From: Prevotella sp.
GTDB lineage: Bacteria; Bacteroidota; Bacteroidia; Bacteroidales; Bacteroidaceae
Assembly: GCA_017474485.1 (NCBI GenBank)
Contig: JAFVHO010000117.1
Location: forward strand, 1 to 34,149
Direction: 5' to 3'
DNA: 34,149 nucleotides
Every line of letters begins with the position of its first letter. Position 1 is the first letter of the stretch. A program made the translations under genes and the position numbers. Under the pieces are notes generated by a model that made no database searches, was not told the origin of the DNA, and saw nothing but the letters and a program-made list of their open reading frames with translations. This document shows positions 32,119 to 34,149 of this stretch, piece after piece.

Positions 32119-34149
32119 TTTCTTAATCCTATACAGACGGAATGACATGGCTTTCAGTTGGTCGTTCAGCACGGTCTGCTTCTTGTCCTCAGAACATGGT
32201 ACGGAAAGCGATACGGGATGAATCAGTTCTGGCTTGTCCAGCGTGTTTTCGTCCTCCATTCTGCCGTTTGTCCAGAGTTCCAGCACGTTAGCCGTGCGCT
32301 CGCCCTTCATGCCCTGCAGATTGATGCTGACGGACTGTGGCTGCTTCGAGGTGTTCACCACCTTAACGATAATCTCGTCAGTAGTCTTGTCATATACGGC
32401 CGATGCGAAGAGTCCGTTCTGTCCCTCCTGATTGGCAACAGGCACGGCTACGGTCTTTTTGCCTACCTGCTTGGGGGTGGTCAGCTGCAGCACGTTGGTA
32501 CCCTTGTTCATCGTGAACATCTGCTGTACGTAGTAGCTCACGCTCTTGAACATGCGCAGGTTGTCGTACCATATCATGTCAGGACGCCACTGCCAGCCAT
32601 CGACGTGGGCAAACAGCGGGGCGTAGGTAGCCATGTGTACGATGTCGGCATTGCGCTCGATACCCGTCATGTGGGCAGCCTCGTAGAGTGAGGTCTCGTA
32701 GTGGTTCCACTTCTTGCCCTTGCCGTGGCAGGCATATTCGCCGGCAAACACCTTCGGACCCTTGCGGTCGTACACGTCGTAGCGCAGACCATGGCTCAGG
32801 AACCACTCTTCGTTACGGTAGTAGTGCTCGTCGTAGAGGTCAACCTTCAGCTCCTTCATGCGAGGCTGCAACAGGTCGAAGTCCCAACCCTCTGAGTTCG
32901 GACCAGTGGTGCCGATGAGTTTCAGGTTAGGATATTTGGCGCGCAAGGCATCGCTGAACTTCTTCAGACGCTCTGTAAACACTGGGCCATAGCCGCCATG
33001 CTTCTCGTCGTAGTCCCACTGCTCATTGCCCACGCCTAAGTATTTCAGGTTGAATGGCTCAGGGTGCCCCATGTCGGCACGCACCTTGCCCCACTTGGTG
33101 TTGACGTCGCCATTGGCAAACTCAACCAAGTCCAAGGCATCCTGAATATAGGGACCAAGATCCTCCAAGGCTACGTGTACGCCAGGCTTGGTGGGGTCGG
33201 GGTTCTGGAACTGGCAGCTCAGTCCGCACGAGATGACAGGCAGGGGCTCAGCACCGATGTCCTCAGCCAGCTGGAAGAACTCGAAGAATCCCAATCCGTA
33301 CGACTGGTAGTAGTCGGGGAAGTAGCGGTGGTCGAAGGTGTACTCCCAGCGGTTATGGTTCAGCGGGCGGTTCTCAACGGGACCTACGCTGTTCTTCCAT
33401 TGGTAGCGCTCGTCAAGTGTGCAACCCTCTACGATACATCCGCCAGGGAATCGGAACACGCCTGGGTGCAGGTCTTCCAATGCCTGTGCCAAGTCGCGAC
33501 GCATGCCGTTCTCGCGATTCTTATAGGTATTGACGGGGAACAGCGAGATGTGTTCCAGACATACGCTGTTCGGACCGTGCAGGTAGATGCGCAACTTGGC
33601 ATGCTGCATCGTCTTCTTTGGTGCCAGTATGACGGTATATTTCTTCCATTCCGTCGAAGTGACGTCCAGCTTTTGTTCGGCCAACTCCTGACGTTCGTCC
33701 ATCGTGTTCTCGTCTATCAGCTGTACGCGGATGGTCGCCCTGTTCTTGGGCGCCTTGGCCCATACTGAGAAACGGTACTGCTCGCCCTTCTTCACGCTGA
33801 TGCCGAAGAAACCCTCGTTCGTCAGACCTGTACGGCGGTCGCGATGACCTGGGTCACTCAGCTCCACATAGTGCGGACAACGCTGGAACGGACCGTCGTC
33901 CTTCACGTCCACACATCCGAACGACTGCCAACCCATCAGGTGCTGTGGAAACTCGAACGAGCGGTTCTTCACCAGTTCACCATACAGTCCGCCGTCAGCG
34001 GCATAGTTGATGTCCTCGAAAAAAATACCATACATGGTCGACTGGACCGGAGCCCCCAGCTTCTTGGTGTTCACGTCCATCGTCAACTGAGCCGTAGCCA
34101 TCAGGGTCATACCCATGACGGTAGCCAATGATAATAACCTTTTCTTCAT
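32116..34149 (-). CDS. GH51 alpha-L-arabinofuranosidase
   Basis: The enzyme removes terminal alpha-L-arabinofuranose from arabinan fragments. It has a signal peptide (about 1-20), a family-typical start (YGIFFEDINYAADGGLYGELVKNRSFE), a CBM4-like jelly-roll insert (about 70-205), a catalytic TIM barrel with acid/base Glu376 (GVGNEQW) and nucleophile Glu471 (AGEYACH), and a C-terminal beta domain. Its ATG is the very last three bases of the window, so the gene appears complete but its promoter is not visible; an upstream in-frame start cannot be excluded. It is convergent with the GH43 operon and probably part of the same arabinan system, acting in the periplasm. Confidence 0.95.
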   Translation of the reverse strand: MKKRLLSLATVMGMTLMATAQLTMDVNTKKLGAPVQSTMYGIFFEDINYAADGGLYGELVKNRSFEFPQHLMGWQSFGCVDVKDDGPFQRCPHYVELSDPGHRDRRTGLTNEGFFGISVKKGEQYRFSVWAKAPKNRATIRVQLIDENTMDERQELAEQKLDVTSTEWKKYTVILAPKKTMQHAKLRIYLHGPNSVCLEHISLFPVNTYKNRENGMRRDLAQALEDLHPGVFRFPGGCIVEGCTLDERYQWKNSVGPVENRPLNHNRWEYTFDHRYFPDYYQSYGLGFFEFFQLAEDIGAEPLPVISCGLSCQFQNPDPTKPGVHVALEDLGPYIQDALDLVEFANGDVNTKWGKVRADMGHPEPFNLKYLGVGNEQWDYDEKHGGYGPVFTERLKKFSDALRAKYPNLKLIGTTGPNSEGWDFDLLQPRMKELKVDLYDEHYYRNEEWFLSHGLRYDVYDRKGPKVFAGEYACHGKGKKWNHYETSLYEAAHMTGIERNADIVHMATYAPLFAHVDGWQWRPDMIWYDNLRMFKSVSYYVQQMFTMNKGTNVLQLTTPKQVGKKTVAVPVANQEGQNGLFASAVYDKTTDEIIVKVVNTSKQPQSVSINLQGMKGERTANVLELWTNGRMEDENTLDKPELIHPVSLSVPCSEDKKQTVLNDQLKAMSFRLYRIKK

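Overview
The window looks like chromosomal DNA of a gut or rumen Bacteroidales, most probably Prevotella or a close relative. The evidence is a SusC/SusD pair, regulators with Reg_prop/Y_Y_Y sensors, several promoters with the Bacteroidetes -7 box (TAnnTTTGC), a small 'smalltalk'-type protein next to an HU-like protein, and the C-terminal tail type on one glycosidase. No tRNA, rRNA, CRISPR array, transposase or phage gene was recognised.

Left part (1-6847): an HU-like DNA-binding protein cut by the window edge and its small partner; a glycine-zipper lipoprotein; queC (queuosine precursor synthesis) convergent with radA (DNA repair); then an orphan substrate-binding lipoprotein overlapping a large TPR protein.

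Middle part (6885-14745): on the minus strand, kdsA and kdsD (Kdo synthesis), a giant membrane regulator of HTCS type and a phospholipase-D/cardiolipin-synthase-like protein lie head to tail and may form one transcription unit. A small outer-membrane beta-barrel gene diverges from kdsA.

Right part (14899-34149): an arabinan utilization locus. A membrane regulator sits directly upstream of susC, susD, a surface glycan-binding lipoprotein with repeated domains, and four GH43 enzymes. A GH51 arabinofuranosidase lies convergent at the end. Likely scheme: surface endo-arabinanases cut alpha-1,5-arabinan, SusCD imports the oligosaccharides, and the fourth GH43 and GH51 release arabinose. The upstream regulator probably senses the oligosaccharides and activates susC from a paired direct-repeat site.

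Two things stand out. First, both large regulators keep the two-component-style sensor and the AraC-type DNA-binding end but have lost the phosphorelay: one has Asp for the phospho-His, no ATPase domain and Lys for the receiver Asp; the other has none of these domains. Second, gene junctions carry short tandem repeats with a 7-bp period (a few 8-bp). Four copies share the design 'four heptads plus AATTATGATT'. Some arrays run into genes and encode signal peptides, stop codons or a start codon.
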